From NCBI GenBank assembly GCA_022376925.1, contig JAIOJX010000032.1, forward strand, positions 172,137,979 through 172,201,978: a DNA stretch of 64,000 bases. Reading direction: 5' to 3'. A program made the translations under genes and the position numbers. The notes beneath the pieces are model-generated. The model was not told where the DNA came from. It saw only the letters and a list, made by a program, of their open reading frames with translations, and made no database searches. The stretch is from Tragulus kanchil. Its lineage: Eukaryota > Chordata > Mammalia > Artiodactyla > Tragulidae. Of the stretch, positions 34,545-45,248 are shown piece by piece. The first letter of the stretch is position 1. Every line of letters starts with the position of its first letter.

Positions 34545-34965
34545 GAGGGTCTTCCAAAAATCCACGTTCATTCAGAATCTCAGAATGTGACCTTATTTGG
34601 AAACAAGATCCTTGCAAATGTCCTCAAAGTTTGGCTGGAGATGCGATTGTACTGGGGTTGGCTGAGCCCTAAATGCAATGACTGGTGTCACTGCAAGAGA
34701 TGGAAAAGGACACAGGGAGGCACAGAGAAGGAGCCATGGGAGGACAGAGTCAGAGGCCGGGGGGATGCTGCCACGGCGCCAGGACTGGGAGCCACTGGAA
34801 GCTGGAAGAGGAGCTCCTGGGAGGGAGCGTGGCCCTGCCCTGGAGACGCCTCGTCTGTGGACTTGGAGCTTCCAGACCTGCGTGCAGAGCCTCGACTGTT
34901 TTAAGCCACCGCATTTGTGGCAGATTTTTTACAGCAGCCACAGGAAACCAACACACAAAGTTATC
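34545..34965 (+). mobile_element. MaLR/MLT1-like LTR, sense
   Basis: 'cagaatgtgaccttatttgg' and 'aaacaagatccttgcaaatg' near the left, then 'atgactggtgtcactgcaag', 'aaaaggacacagggaggcac', 'ggacttggagcttccagacc', and the 3' part 'ttttaagccaccgcatttgt' and 'cagcagccacaggaaaccaa' follow the layout of a MaLR LTR. Three overlapping plus frames here are chance. Confidence 0.6.
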
Positions 34966-35289
34966 TTTTTTTATATAACAGAAGTAACATGAATTTTATT
35001 GTAGAAATCTTTAAAAACCCAGAAAAGGCACAAAAAGAAAAGACAAAGAAAATACTTATTTTGGTACAGGAAAGGGGGCAGATGCTGCTCAGGGTCTCCA
35101 TGCAGGATCAGAGGGGCAGCTGATACCACGCGGGGACCTTGAGGTGTGGGCCGGGGGAGCCTCCCACGTGTCCCTGTACTCATACACAGCAAGGCTGGCG
35201 CGCTCTCCCTCTCTCTGTTAGGCCCAGATGTGTGGTCAGTATTTCGGGCTCTGTGGGCCCCATCTGAGTCTGTCTGGGCTGCTGAAATA

Positions 35290-35732
35290 GATCACTTTTG
35301 CTGACAAAGGTCCCTGCAGAGCTATGGTTGTTCCAGTAGTCATGTACAGAGTATGTGAGAGTTGGACTCTAAAGAAGGTTGAGTGCGGAAGAACTGATGC
35401 CTTTGAACCGTGGTGCTGGAGAAGACTCTTGAGAGTCCCTTGGACAGCAAGGAGCTCAACCCAGACCATCCTAAAGGCAATCAGCCCTGAATATTCACTG
35501 GAAAGAGTGATGAAGTTCCCATACTTTGGCAACTTGATGTGAAGAGCTGACTCACTGGAAAAGACCCGGTTGCTGGGAAAGGTTCAGGGCAAAGGAGAAG
35601 GGTGTTAGGAGATGAGATGGTCAGATAGCATCACTGACTCAATGGGCATGCATTTGAGCAAGCTCAGGGAGATAGTGGGCAGAGGAGCCTCGCGGGTGCA
35701 GTCCATGGGGTCGCGAGAGTCAGACACGACAG
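35290..35732 (+). mobile_element. BovB LINE 3' fragment
   Basis: From 'tgctgacaaaggtccctgca' through 'ggtgctggagaagactcttg' and 'gacaagc'-less degraded ORF to the 3' end 'ggggtcgcgagagtcagaca'. Frames are broken. It is inserted at the left edge of an antisense LTR-like repeat that follows at 35735. Confidence 0.88.
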
Positions 35733-35734
35733 CA

Positions 35735-36005
35735 ATAAGGATGGCAGCAGATTACTGTAGGCCGGTGGCTTATGAACAGCAGAAATTCCTCGCCATTCTG
35801 GAAGCTGGAAGTCTAAGACCAAGGTCCTGGTCCATTTGGTTTCTGGTGGCGATCTGCTTTCAGGTTCAGTGGCCAACTTCTCTCTGTGCCTTTACCTGGC
35901 AGAAGGGGCAAGGGGGCTCTCTGGGCCCCCGTTAATGAGGACTTTGATCTCACTCTTGAGGCTCTGCCCCTGTGTCCTTACCTCCCCGAGGAGTGCCGCC
36001 ACCCG
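35735..36005 (-). mobile_element. MaLR-like LTR, antisense
   Basis: 'cagcagaaattcctcgccat', 'tctggaagctggaagtctaa' and 'actttgatctcactcttgag' are the antisense of LTR-type repeats of the kind seen in sense at 34545. The pieces are diverged and the right end is indefinite. Confidence 0.5.
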
Positions 36006-36235
36006 TACCTCCTCCGTCTGGGGCCTGACGATTTCAGCCTGCAGCTTCTGGGGAGAGGCTCAAGCTCTCAGACCACGATGATCCCACGACTGGCAATTCC
36101 GCACTACCAACAACATCGGCCGCTGTGTGTCCATCAGCGGGCGTGGTTGTGTGCCAATAAAACTTTATTTACAAAAATCCAGCGGTGAGTTGGATTTGGC
36201 CCTTGGGCTGAGGTTTGTGGACCTCTGATTGGAGC
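36006..36235 (+). repeat. Old mammal-wide repeat fragment
   Basis: 'caataaaactttatttacaa' followed by 'gatttggcccttgggctgag' and 'gtttgtggacctctg' is a widely dispersed mammalian repeat that I believe is a DNA-transposon-type element; I do not assert a family name. Confidence 0.4.
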
Positions 36236-38415
36236 GGTCTGGGGAGGAGTTTGGCCGACATTTATTTTTCAAGCACTTTGGTTTCTGTGACTCTGGTCCC
36301 TACACTAGAGGTTCCTGAGGGGACACAGCCCGCTGAGCTGGCGCGGAAGCTCCACGGTGAGCTTGTCTTCTGGAAGAGCTCCCTGGGACGGGCGTGTGAG
36401 GGGGCTGCAGGGGCCTGGGCAGGCTCACGGGTGGACGGAGGCTCTCCGCCTGTGGCTCAGAGGTTGTGGTCACGGGGAGCCTCCTTGGCTTTTCTGTTTT
36501 CACCATTTCTCCTGGTAGAGACCTTCCCCGGCCGTGGCCAGAGCTGTCCCAGGACCTGACCTGGGCCTCCCTGGGATGGTCCAGGAGCCAGGAGGCAGCC
36601 TTCTGTGCTGAGCAGCAGTATTCCTGGCCAGACGTGAAAGAACGAATGAGAGCAGCCTGTTTTCTCCAGGCAACTTATCCCGAGTAAGTGGGCATCTAGC
36701 AAAAGCCCCTCTGCGGTGCTTCCGTCCCACCCTGCTCTTTCCCCGCATCCGCCTCATCTCGACCAAGTCTGACACTCCGGGGGCGGGTTGCGGGGTTCAC
36801 CGGGCGGGTGCCCTGAGCCCCTCCTGCTGGGTGCTGCTGCTACTCATCCTGTGGAGTCAGCCTCCGGCGCGAGGGCGGCGTCTCGTGCTCACAAGGGCTG
36901 TGGGCGAGGGATGAGGCCGAGGCCAAAGGGGGACCCGCCCGCGGGTGGGCAGCACCCGGGTTCCCTCCTCCCCGCGGTGCCCGAAGGCTGGGCTTGGCTG
37001 GACACGGTGTTCTCTGCAGCATCAGACCCGAGTTGTGTAACCCTGTGGCCACGCGGGGTGTGTGGGATGCTGAGCGTGTGGGGCTTCGCGGGGGTCAGGG
37101 CGGGTGAAGCCCAGCCCCAGGCCTGAAGCATCCTTGGCCAGCAGCCCCCTCGCCCTCGTGTGAACCGGAGCGGGAGGCGCCGGCCTGGAGGCTTCAGGTG
37201 GTTTATGGAGGGTGGAGCCCTGGGCGAGCCCGTCAGGGCAGCGCTTCTAACGCCCGCTGGCCCTTCTGCAGGCCCTTGGCTTGGCCTGCTGCTTTCTGGG
37301 CCATCGCCACCCCTCTCCTGAGTGTGCTCACTCTTTCTTAGGGGCTGTAGGAGCAGGTGGTGTACGTTGTCTCTTCCCTTGGTGGCGGCTTGGCAGACTC
37401 ACCTGGGGAGGAGGAGCGACCACACAGAGGCGGTGGGGAAGCGCGGGCCTCGTCACACTCGCCTGCGCCCTTGGGCCCGGCCAAGCCTGGAGTCAGGGCC
37501 TGGGCCAGGAGGCGGCTGACCCGCTTGCTGAGATTTTCCAAAACACTATTATTCGTGATGAGCTTTGGCACACCCGGGCCTAGGGAAGGGGGCTGCCGGG
37601 CCACCTCTGGAGCGAGTGGTTCAGAGGCAAGAGCTATCTGGCTTGTGGTCGGGCCCCCTGGCACCCTCCAGCCTTTCCATCTTAGGCGTCGCTCATTGGG
37701 AAACATGGAAACCACGCTGAGATCCCCCGAGACACTGGCCTCCACGCACATCAACAGAGCCGCTCCAGGGGAGAGGTTCCTCTGGCTGTGGGGCCAGCCA
37801 GGCAGCAAGCCCGGCCCGGAAGCCCACACAGGGCTGAGCCTCCGCTGAAGAGGAGGCTCCTGGGGTCCCCTGCCCATCCTTTGTGGGAAGAGATGTGCTT
37901 CCCTCCCACGCCTCGCCCACCTGCCGCCACAAAGGAGATGCTGACAGAACCCGGCAGGGCTTACCGATGACAGCCTCCCAGCGCCTGTGGGTGTGAACGT
38001 GGCCTGGCCAAGGCTGCTGCAGTCCCTGCTGGGAGCTGGGCCAGGCCCTCTGAGGAGCTCAGCAAAGCCGACCCTGAGAAGAGGCTCTTGAGGAGGGAGC
38101 ATAGCGGACCAGTGGCTGGGGAGGCGGGCGGGCGCCCTGCGCAGAGGGAGCTGTGCGTGGAAAGCTTGGAAGCAGAACGCGGGGTGCCAGGCAAAGCGTC
38201 TCGGGCGGCCTCCAAAACAGCCCGCCCGGGAGAGGTAAGGAGACGAACGGGGAGAGTTTCAGGAGCCACACCGAAGCTTTCAGGCCTTGTTCTCAAAGCC
38301 TCATACGAGAAGCCTCATAAGAGAAGATGCCGTGGGCCATTTGGCACTAGGGCTAACGCTTTCGTGGATGAGGACCCCTGCCCTAGTCCACCCGCCCCAT
38401 GACCTGCTGGCTCAT
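36236..38415. other. GC-rich DNA, no supported gene
   Basis: GC-rich, with a CpG-dense patch at 36775-37010. The longest open frame of the window (254 codons, minus strand, 38102 down to 37338) lies here, but it is low in complexity, rich in proline, glycine, arginine and serine, and matches no family I know. Frames are also open on the opposite strand over the same DNA. A small exon could be hidden here; nothing in the sequence proves one. Confidence 0.4.
36775..37010. promoter_or_regulatory. Short CpG-rich patch
   Basis: I count about 19 CpG dinucleotides between 36781 and 36995, in DNA of roughly 70 percent G+C. That is high for mammalian DNA outside islands, although the patch is shorter than a typical island. 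No start site, TATA box or first exon is evident beside it. Confidence 0.35.
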
Positions 38416-38418
38416 TAG

Positions 38419-38945
38419 AAGTGAAAGTCCAACTCTCTGCGCCCCGTGGACTGTAGCCCACCAGCCTCCCCTTTCTGTGAAATTCTCCAGGCAAGAATAC
38501 TGGAGTGTTGGGTTTCCCTGGTGGTCCAGTGGGTAAGGACACCGCCTTGCAGTGCAAGGGGCGCTGGTTCGAGCCCTGGCCTGGGAGGATCCTGCGTGCC
38601 GCGGAGCGGCTGGACCAATGTGTCCAATCACCGAGCCGGAGCTCTGGAGCGCATGCGCCCAGAGTCGGCGCTCTCCGACAACAAAGGCCACTGCGATGGG
38701 AGGCCCACACGGGCCAAAGAACAAAGACGGATGAAAATAGATGAATGAAAGACCAAGAGAAGTGGCCTGCCCGTCCCCCTCCCTCCCTACCCCACCCCCC
38801 AAAAAGATAAATAAAATGTTTTTTTTTTTTTAAAAAAAAAAATACTGGAGTGTGTTTCCTTCTCCAGGGTATCTTCCTGACCAGGGATGGAACCTGGGTC
38901 TCCCATATTGCAGACAGATTCTTTCCTGAAATCCTGAGCAGTGGG
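38419..38945 (-). mobile_element. Bov-tA SINE split by a CHR insertion
   Basis: Left half 38419-38507 ('ggactgtagcccaccagcct', 'gcaagaatactggagtg') and right half 38841-38945 ('gtttccttctccagggtatc', 'ggatggaacctgggtctccc', 'ttgcagacagattctttcct') form one antisense Bov-tA. The 12-base word 'aatactggagtg' appears at both edges (38496-38507 and 38841-38852) as the target-site duplication of the inserted CHR. Confidence 0.9.
38510..38840 (+). mobile_element. CHR-type SINE nested in Bov-tA
   Basis: 'gggtttccctggtggtccag', 'ctggttcgagccctggcctg', 'gtgccgcggagcggctggac', 'aaaggccactgcgatgggag' and a tail with C-rich and T/A runs. It is longer than the other CHR copies because of the C-rich insert before its tail (38770-38800). 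Being inside a Bov-tA, it must be the younger insertion. Confidence 0.85.
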
Positions 38946-39042
38946 CACCATCCTCTACCTCAGTCAGGCGCCATGCGGGATTCTGAGAGAATGTTGGGGA
39001 AAGACTGCTGGCGCTGACAGGTGCTGACCTGCAGCACTGACC

Positions 39043-39210
39043 TGTGTTAGGAACCGGGCCTCACAGCCGGAGGTGGGGCGCAGGTGGATGGGAGGTAGAC
39101 CTGAAACCTGCTCCCATCTCCCTGCGCCCCAGGTCTGTGGAAAAGTTGTCTTCCACGCAACTGGTCCCTGGTGCCAACAAGTGTGGGGACCACGGCTGTA
39201 GAGCATGCAG
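39043..39210 (+). mobile_element. MER1-like hAT-Charlie DNA transposon remnant
   Basis: 'ctgtgttaggaaccgggcct', 'cacagccggaggtggggcgc', 'gcgccccaggtctgtggaaa', 'agttgtcttccacgcaactg' and 'gtccctggtgccaacaagtg' match the two ends of a MER1-type non-autonomous element with its middle missing. Repeated at 40200-40367 by tandem duplication 9. Confidence 0.65.
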
Positions 39211-39773
39211 GGCTCCCCCAGACTTGGCGAGTTCAGCTCCCCCTAGGGCCTCTGACGCTGAGTGACAGCAGAAGGAACAGGACAGGGGAGACAGAAGGGT
39301 GATTCCTCCCAGCCTCTGCAGACTCACTCCCCCGGGGCTGGGACTCTCCGAGGCCTCGGGCGGGGAGCAGCGCCCCACTTGCCGGAATGGACTTTGCCAG
39401 CCCCAAGGCCAGAGCCCTGGGTCGGCAGTGCGTTTCTGAATGCTCAGGAGGTCTTAGGAGGGATTCACTGATGGGAAGGCTGGTGGAGGGCGACCTGGGG
39501 ACATCTTCTGCAGAACACAGGGCCCAGGAGACTCTTGTGGGAGAACACTGAGTGCCCAGACCAGGTGCCTCGAGATGCTCGACGGGCGGGCGGTAGACTC
39601 CAGCTCACGGTGGGGAACTCGGAGGCAGACACGAGAGCAGAACGAGGAGATGGCACGGGTGCACTTGGAAGAGCTGAATGGTGGGGAGAGCACGGAGTGC
39701 TCTGTTGACCTTGTTCCCCAGGCCCGAGTCTGGGCACTGTCAGAGTAGGGGCTGGGGCTCTGGAGCAGAAGGC

Positions 39774-40102
39774 GGACCAATGTGTCCAATCACCGAGCCG
39801 GAGCTCTGGAGCGCATGCGCCCAGAGTCGGCGCTCTCCGACAACAAAGGCCACTGCGATGGGAGGCCCACACGGGCCAAAGAACAAAGACGGATGAAAAT
39901 AGATGAATGAAAGACCAAGAGAAGTGGCCTGCCCGTCCCCCTCCCTCCCTACCCCACCCCCCAAAAAGATAAATAAAATGTTTTTTTTTTTAAAAAAAAT
40001 ACTGGAGTGTGTTTCCTTCTCCAGGGTATCTTCCTGACCAGGGATGGAACCTGGGTCTCCCATATTGCAGACAGATTCTTTCCTGAAATCCTGAGCAGTG
40101 GG
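39774..40102. mobile_element. CHR and Bov-tA remnants (copy 2 of duplication 9)
   Basis: 39774-39998 is the CHR SINE without its head, and 40000-40102 is the right half of the antisense Bov-tA. The missing left parts are a junction effect of the duplication. Confidence 0.85.
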
Positions 40103-40199
40103 CACCATCCTCTACCTCAGTCAGGCGCCATGCGGGATTCTGAGAGAATGTTGGGGAAAGACTGCTGGCGCTGACAGGTGCTGACCTGCAGCACTGACC

Positions 40200-40367
40200 T
40201 GTGTTAGGAACCGGGCCTCACAGCCGGAGGTGGGGCGCAGGTGGATGGGAGGTAGACCTGAAACCTGCTCCCATCTCCCTGCGCCCCAGGTCTGTGGAAA
40301 AGTTGTCTTCCACGCAACTGGTCCCTGGTGCCAACAAGTGTGGGGACCACGGCTGTAGAGCATGCAG
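40200..40367 (+). mobile_element. MER1-like remnant (copy 2 of duplication 9)
   Basis: Same element as 39043-39210. Confidence 0.65.
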
Positions 40368-40937
40368 GGCTCCCCCAGACTTGGCGAGTTCAGCTCCCCC
40401 TAGGGCCTCTGACGCTGAGTGACAGCAGAAGGAACAGGACAGGGGAGACAGAAGGGTGATTCCTCCCAGCCTCTGCAGACTCACTCCCCCGGGGCTGGGA
40501 CTCTCCGAGGCCTCGGGCGGGGAGCAGCGCCCCACTTGCCGGAATGGACTTTGCCAGCCCCAAGGCCAGAGCCCTGGGTCGGCAGTGCGTTTCTGAATGC
40601 TCAGGAGGTCTTAGGAGGGATTCACTGATGGGAAGGCTGGTGGAGGGCGACCTGGGGACATCTTCTGCAGAACACAGGGCCCAGGAGACTCTTGTGGGAG
40701 AACACTGAGTGCCCAGACCAGGTGCCTCGAGATGCTCGACGGGCGGGCGGTAGACTCCAGCTCACGGTGGGGAACTCGGAGGCAGACACGAGAGCAGAAC
40801 GAGGAGATGGCACGGGTGCACTTGGAAGAGCTGAATGGGTGGGGGAGAGCACGGAGTGCTCTGTTGACCTTGTTCCCCAGGCCCGAGTCTGGGCACTGTC
40901 AGAGTAGGGGGCTGGGGCTCTGGGGAGCAGAAGGCGG

Positions 40938-41858
40938 CGGCTGTGCACCAAGGGGGTGGCTCTGGGTATAAAGCCTGGAAGCCTGGGCGATCCGCAGCTG
41001 GTTGACCCTCCCATTTTGCAGAGAAAGGAAACTAGCCTCAGTGACGTCCAGCTGAGTTCAAGTCTTCTCCGCTCTGTATCTGGTGGAGCGAGGCTCCTAG
41101 GAGCGGCATCGTTCTGTTGGGATGAGGGAACAGTAGGTCCTGATTGCTCAAGATGTGTCAAAGGTTTCCAGGCCCTCCTTGAAGAGAGCTGTGGGACAGC
41201 CTTCCTCAGCTCCATCCCCTCTGGCCCCTGCTGGAAGCTTCAGCCCCGGCTGCCACAATATTGCACAGCGCTCCTAGCCTGGTGGTGGGCGGGCTGCCGA
41301 ACTCCATTCTCCATTGGTGGTGTGCTCTCCTTTCTTCTCTGGCCTTTCCTTTCAGGAGGAGAGCGTGCATTTGGGTCCCTCCAGGTCCGTGAGTCTAGGC
41401 TGCTCACATGCACAGCCCAAGGGCCAGGTACCCCTGCTCCCATGGATCCTGTGCCATGTGCTCAGTGGCCGGTGGCCGATGCTGAGTGTCTCTCCCCATC
41501 AGCTCCGGACACCCAGCCATGCGGACGAGCCACCTCTGTTCCCCAGGCCCCTGAGCGACTTCTGACCTTAATCCACCTCTTTGGTAAGATTTAGCAATTA
41601 CCGAGCTTGAGACAGCTGTGTGCCAAGAAGTTCAAAGCATCTTCCTACCTCAGCCCATTAATCCCATTAGCATCTCAGGGAGAGCGGAAGGCACCGGCCG
41701 GGTCCTGTGACTGCCAGCCACCGGCCACAGTGCTCGTCGGGTGGAGGGAGGGGGAGGGCAAATCGCGCCGAGAGGACTTGGCCCGCAGGTCCTCACGGAG
41801 TCCACAGCAGGCCTGGAAAGGAAGCTAAGTTTCCCAACTCAGGCCAAGGACTGTGTTG
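40938..41858. other. GC-rich unassigned DNA
   Basis: A plus frame of 212 codons (40956-41594) is open but shows no domain, signal peptide or biased composition typical of a real exon. No repeat recognised. I treat it as a chance frame. Confidence 0.4.
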
Positions 41859-44064
41859 ACAGTGCAGGCGTCCTTAGAAAATGGCATTGTCTCCATCTCG
41901 AAAGACGCCCCTCCCACCCTGCGTTGAGGCTGTTGTCCATACCTAAGTGCTGGTGAGGCGAGTCCTGTCTGCCCTGAGCTCCCAACAGAGGAGTTTGAGG
42001 ACCACTAGGGGCAGCCGGGGTGGGGGGCGCCCTCCTTTCTCTGAGCACCAGCTCCCGGAGCACTCTCCCCCAGAGAGGGTTTGGCCTTGGAGCAGTGGAG
42101 GCAGCCCCGGGCACCTGCGTGGGGCGCGCCCCAGCTGGTTGGTCCCCAGGGCGCTACCTAGGGGCAGAGCCTCTCCGGGGGTGCGCTCGGGAGGGGACCC
42201 GCCCGCGGAGGCGGCTGGGTGAGCAGCGCTCTCTCCGGCCTGTGCGGCCCCGGGCTCTCAACTTTCTATATTGTTGCTCTCCACATTGGCTATTGTTTTT
42301 AGTGTTCAGCCTAATTGTAGTCCAAGAACTTGGTGAAGCTGGAGAAGCTTCTTAAACCTTTTTTTTCCTTTTTGTAAACAAGTAAGCTTTTCTTGCCAGA
42401 TGTTTCATTTTCGCTGGTTCTTGAGGGGCTGCGCCGTTGAACTGTCCGGCTGGAACTGAATAAATCTTTGTTTTATGGCTTCTCTGCTCCTTTGCAACGA
42501 AGGGCCTCGGGAAGGAATCGGATCTTTTAATCCTTCTGGCCTTAGCCTCAGATGACCTCGTGGGTGCACCGTGTGCTGAAAAGTCTTAGATATGTTTTTG
42601 TGGCTGACCTGACAGCACGTTCCCGAAATCCAGGCCCCTGATAGCAGGCAGGTTAGCCGTGTGGGGGTGGAATAACCAGGCGTGGGTCAGTAGCCACCCC
42701 CATCAGGGCGCCCTCAAGAACCAGAAGCATTTCTCTGTTGGGAACATGCACCATGTGTCTTGCGTGATTAGAGTGCCTTGCTGTGACTAAGGGGACTTCC
42801 CAGGGGGCGCTAGTGGTAAAGAACCCACCTGCCAGTGCAGGAGACGTAAGAGACACAGCTGAGTTCCCGCAGAGCTCAGGGGGAGGAAGATGCCTCGAGG
42901 GGCATTCCCATCCAGTATTCTTGCCTGGGCAATCCCATGGACAGAGGAGCCTGGTGGGCTACAGTGCAGGCGTCCTTAGAAAATGGCATTGTCTCCATCT
43001 CGAAAGACGCCCCTCCCACCCTGCGTTGAGGCTGTTGTCCATACCTAAGTGCTGGTGAGGCGAGTCCTGTCTGCCCTGAGCTCCCAACAGAGGAGTTTGA
43101 GGACCACTAGGGGCAGCCGGGGTGGGGGGCGCCCTCCTTTCTCTGAGCACCAGCTCCCGGAGCACTCTCCCCCAGAGAGGGTTTGGCCTTGGAGCAGTGG
43201 AGGCAGCCCCGGGCACCTGCGTGGGGCGCGCCCCAGCTGGTTGGTCCCCAGGGCGCTACCTAGGGGCAGAGCCTCTCCGGGGGTGCGCTCGGGAGGGGAC
43301 CCGCCCGCGGAGGCGGCTGGGTGAGCAGCGCTCTCTCCGGCCTGTGCGGCCCGGGCTCTCAACTTTCTATATTGTTGCTCTCCACATTGGCTATTGTTTT
43401 TAGTGTTCAGCCTAATTGTAGTCCAAGAACTTGGTGAAGCTGGAGAAGCTTCTTAAACCTTTTTTTTCCTTTTTGTAAACAAGTAAGCTTTTCTTGCCAG
43501 ATGTTTCATTTTCGCTGGTTCTTGAGGGGCTGCGCCGTTGAACTGTCCGGCTGGAACTGAATAAATCTTTGTTTTATGGCTTCTCTGCTCCTTTGCAACG
43601 AAGGGCCTCGGGAAGGAATCGGATCTTTTAATCCTTCTGGCCTTAGCCTCAGATGACCTCGTGGGTGCACCGTGTGCTGAAAAGTCTTAGATATGTTTTT
43701 GTGGCTGACCTGACAGCACGTTCCCGAAATCCAGGCCCCTGATAGCAGGCAGGTTAGCCGTGTGGGGGTGGAATAACCAGGCGTGGGTCAGTAGCCACCC
43801 CCATCAGGGCGCCCTCAAGAACCAGAAGCATTTCTCTGTTGGGAACATGCACCATGTGTCTTGCGTGATTAGAGTGCCTTGCTGTGACTAAGGGGACTTC
43901 CCAGGGGGCGCTAGTGGTAAAGAACCCACCTGCCAGTGCAGGAGACGTAAGAGACACAGCTGAGTTCCAGGGTCAGGAAGATGCCCTCGAGGGGGGCATG
44001 GCTACCCACTCCAGTATTCTTGCCTGGGCAATCCCATGGACAGAGGAGCCTGGTGGGCTACAGT
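41859..44064. repeat. Tandem duplication 10 (about 1102-base unit)
   Basis: Copy 1 is 41859-42960 and copy 2 is 42961-44064. Both begin 'acagtgcaggcgtccttaga' and end inside a Bov-tA ('ctggtgggctacagt'). Copy 1 is corrupted over its last 100 bases (42863-42915), where copy 2 has normal Bov-tA sequence. The third copy of this stretch (45100-45160) agrees with copy 2. The unit is CpG-rich at 42110-42250 and otherwise unassigned. Confidence 0.95.
42795..42960 (+). mobile_element. Bov-tA SINE, corrupted and cut at junction
   Basis: Head 'gggcgctagtggtaaagaac' and body to 'cctggtgggct'; the middle (42863-42915) does not fit the Bov-tA consensus, unlike the two later copies. See tandem duplication 10. 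Confidence 0.88.
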
Positions 44065-44106
44065 TCATGAGGTCGCAACGAGTCGGACATGACTGAAGCG
44101 ACTGAG
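43894..44106 (+). mobile_element. Bov-tA SINE
   Basis: Complete plus copy: 'gggcgctagtggtaaagaac', 'gagttccagggtcaggaaga', 'ctacccactccagtattctt', 'agtcggacatgactgaagcg'. The same insertion is at 45036-45248, and a damaged partial version at 42795-42960. Confidence 0.93.
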
Positions 44107-44979
44107 CACGCATGCAGTCTGAGGAAGCCCAAGGCTGCCCTGTTTCCAGCTGGACACTCCCTTCCAGAGCCGAGCCCTGAGTCCAGGCGTGTGCAAAGCT
44201 GCTTCCTCAGGACGGCCTCTCGAGGCCCCCAGAACAGGTCTCATGAGGAGTGGGCTGGGGTTTGGGATGACACGGCAGTAGGTGAAAGCTTGAGGCATGG
44301 TGAAATGTTTTCGTGGTTCTGGGAGAGCCGGCTGATTTCAGCTATTTTTACTTCTAAAAGGACCCTGGCACCGGGACAGCCTTGTAAAGTCTGCTGTGAG
44401 TGATACAACTGCGCCGGCCGCAGAGCGCTGCAAGCACTGGAGGAGCCGGGGAGAAATCCAGGCTTGCTCTTTGGACCGTTTTTCATCTGGGAGGAGACAA
44501 TGCTATTGCTCAATTTTGAAAGCTGAGTTTTTAGACCTGGCGACACAGCAGACCGCAGGGCTGGCCTGGGGCAAGACGGAGAGAGAGGCGGCGCCCGGGG
44601 CTCCTCTGTACCCCCGTGCCTAGCGGGGCTGCCCGGGAAGCCCCCGTCCGCCACTGTCGTGTCTCAGGCTCTGGTCGCTGAAGTGCAGCCAGTTTACCGA
44701 CTCGTGTCCCCTCTCTCTGGAAGGGAACCTCCTCGCTCCTGGCTTCCTTCCTTGCCTGCTTGGTACCTTTGCTTCCTGTCGTCTCACACGGACGCTGTCA
44801 CGACATCGTGTCCACTCTGCCTCAGTGACGCCCTCGCTCAGTCCCCCATCACTCAGACTGTGCTCACAGCCTCCTGACCGCCCAGCCTGCGTCTGAGCTC
44901 TCTGGGCTTTGTCTGTCGGCATCTGCTGCTGGTAACTTTCCCTAAACCTGGCCCTGACGGTGGCCCTCCACACTCCTCA
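44107..44979. other. Unassigned DNA inside duplication 11
   Basis: No repeat that I can name. Open frames of 137 codons (44654 down to 44241) and 117 codons (44973 down to 44620) on the minus strand overlap plus-strand frames and have no domain. They recur at 45796-45383 and 46115-45762 only because of the duplication. Confidence 0.45.
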
Positions 44980-45035
44980 GTTGGGAACATGCACCATGTG
45001 TCTTGCGTGATTAGAGTGCCTTGCTGTGACTAAGG

Positions 45036-45248
45036 GGACTTCCCAGGGGGCGCTAGTGGTAAAGAACCCACCTGCCAGTGCAGGAGACGTAAGAGACACA
45101 GCTGAGTTCCAGGGTCAGGAAGATGCCCTCGAGGGGGGCATGGCTACCCACTCCAGTATTCTTGCCTGGGCAATCCCATGGACAGAGGAGCCTGGTGGGC
45201 TACAGTTCATGAGGTCGCAACGAGTCGGACATGACTGAAGCGACTGAG
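45036..45248 (+). mobile_element. Bov-tA SINE (copy 2 of duplication 11)
   Basis: Same insertion as 43894-44106. Confidence 0.93.

Larger units (their letters stand above)
38612..40937. repeat. Tandem duplication 9 (about 1160-base unit)
   Basis: Copy 1 is 38612-39773 and copy 2 is 39774-40937. Both begin 'ggaccaatgtgtccaatcac' inside the CHR SINE and end 'gagcagaaggcgg'. Differences are T- and A-run lengths at 38819-38842 against 39980-40000, and near the right end of copy 1 'tgaatggtggggag' (copy 2 'tgaatgggtgggggag') and 'ggctctggagcag' (copy 2 'ggctctggggagcag'). Confidence 0.95.

Noticed and set aside
40956..41594. 212-codon plus-strand frame as an exon
   Set aside because: GC-rich DNA with few stops, other frames open over the same bases, no domain and no clear splice context.
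42459..42464. 'aataaa' after 'ggaactg' as a gene's polyadenylation signal
   Set aside because: A single hexamer with no upstream coding evidence; such words are common by chance. It recurs at 43560 through duplication 10.
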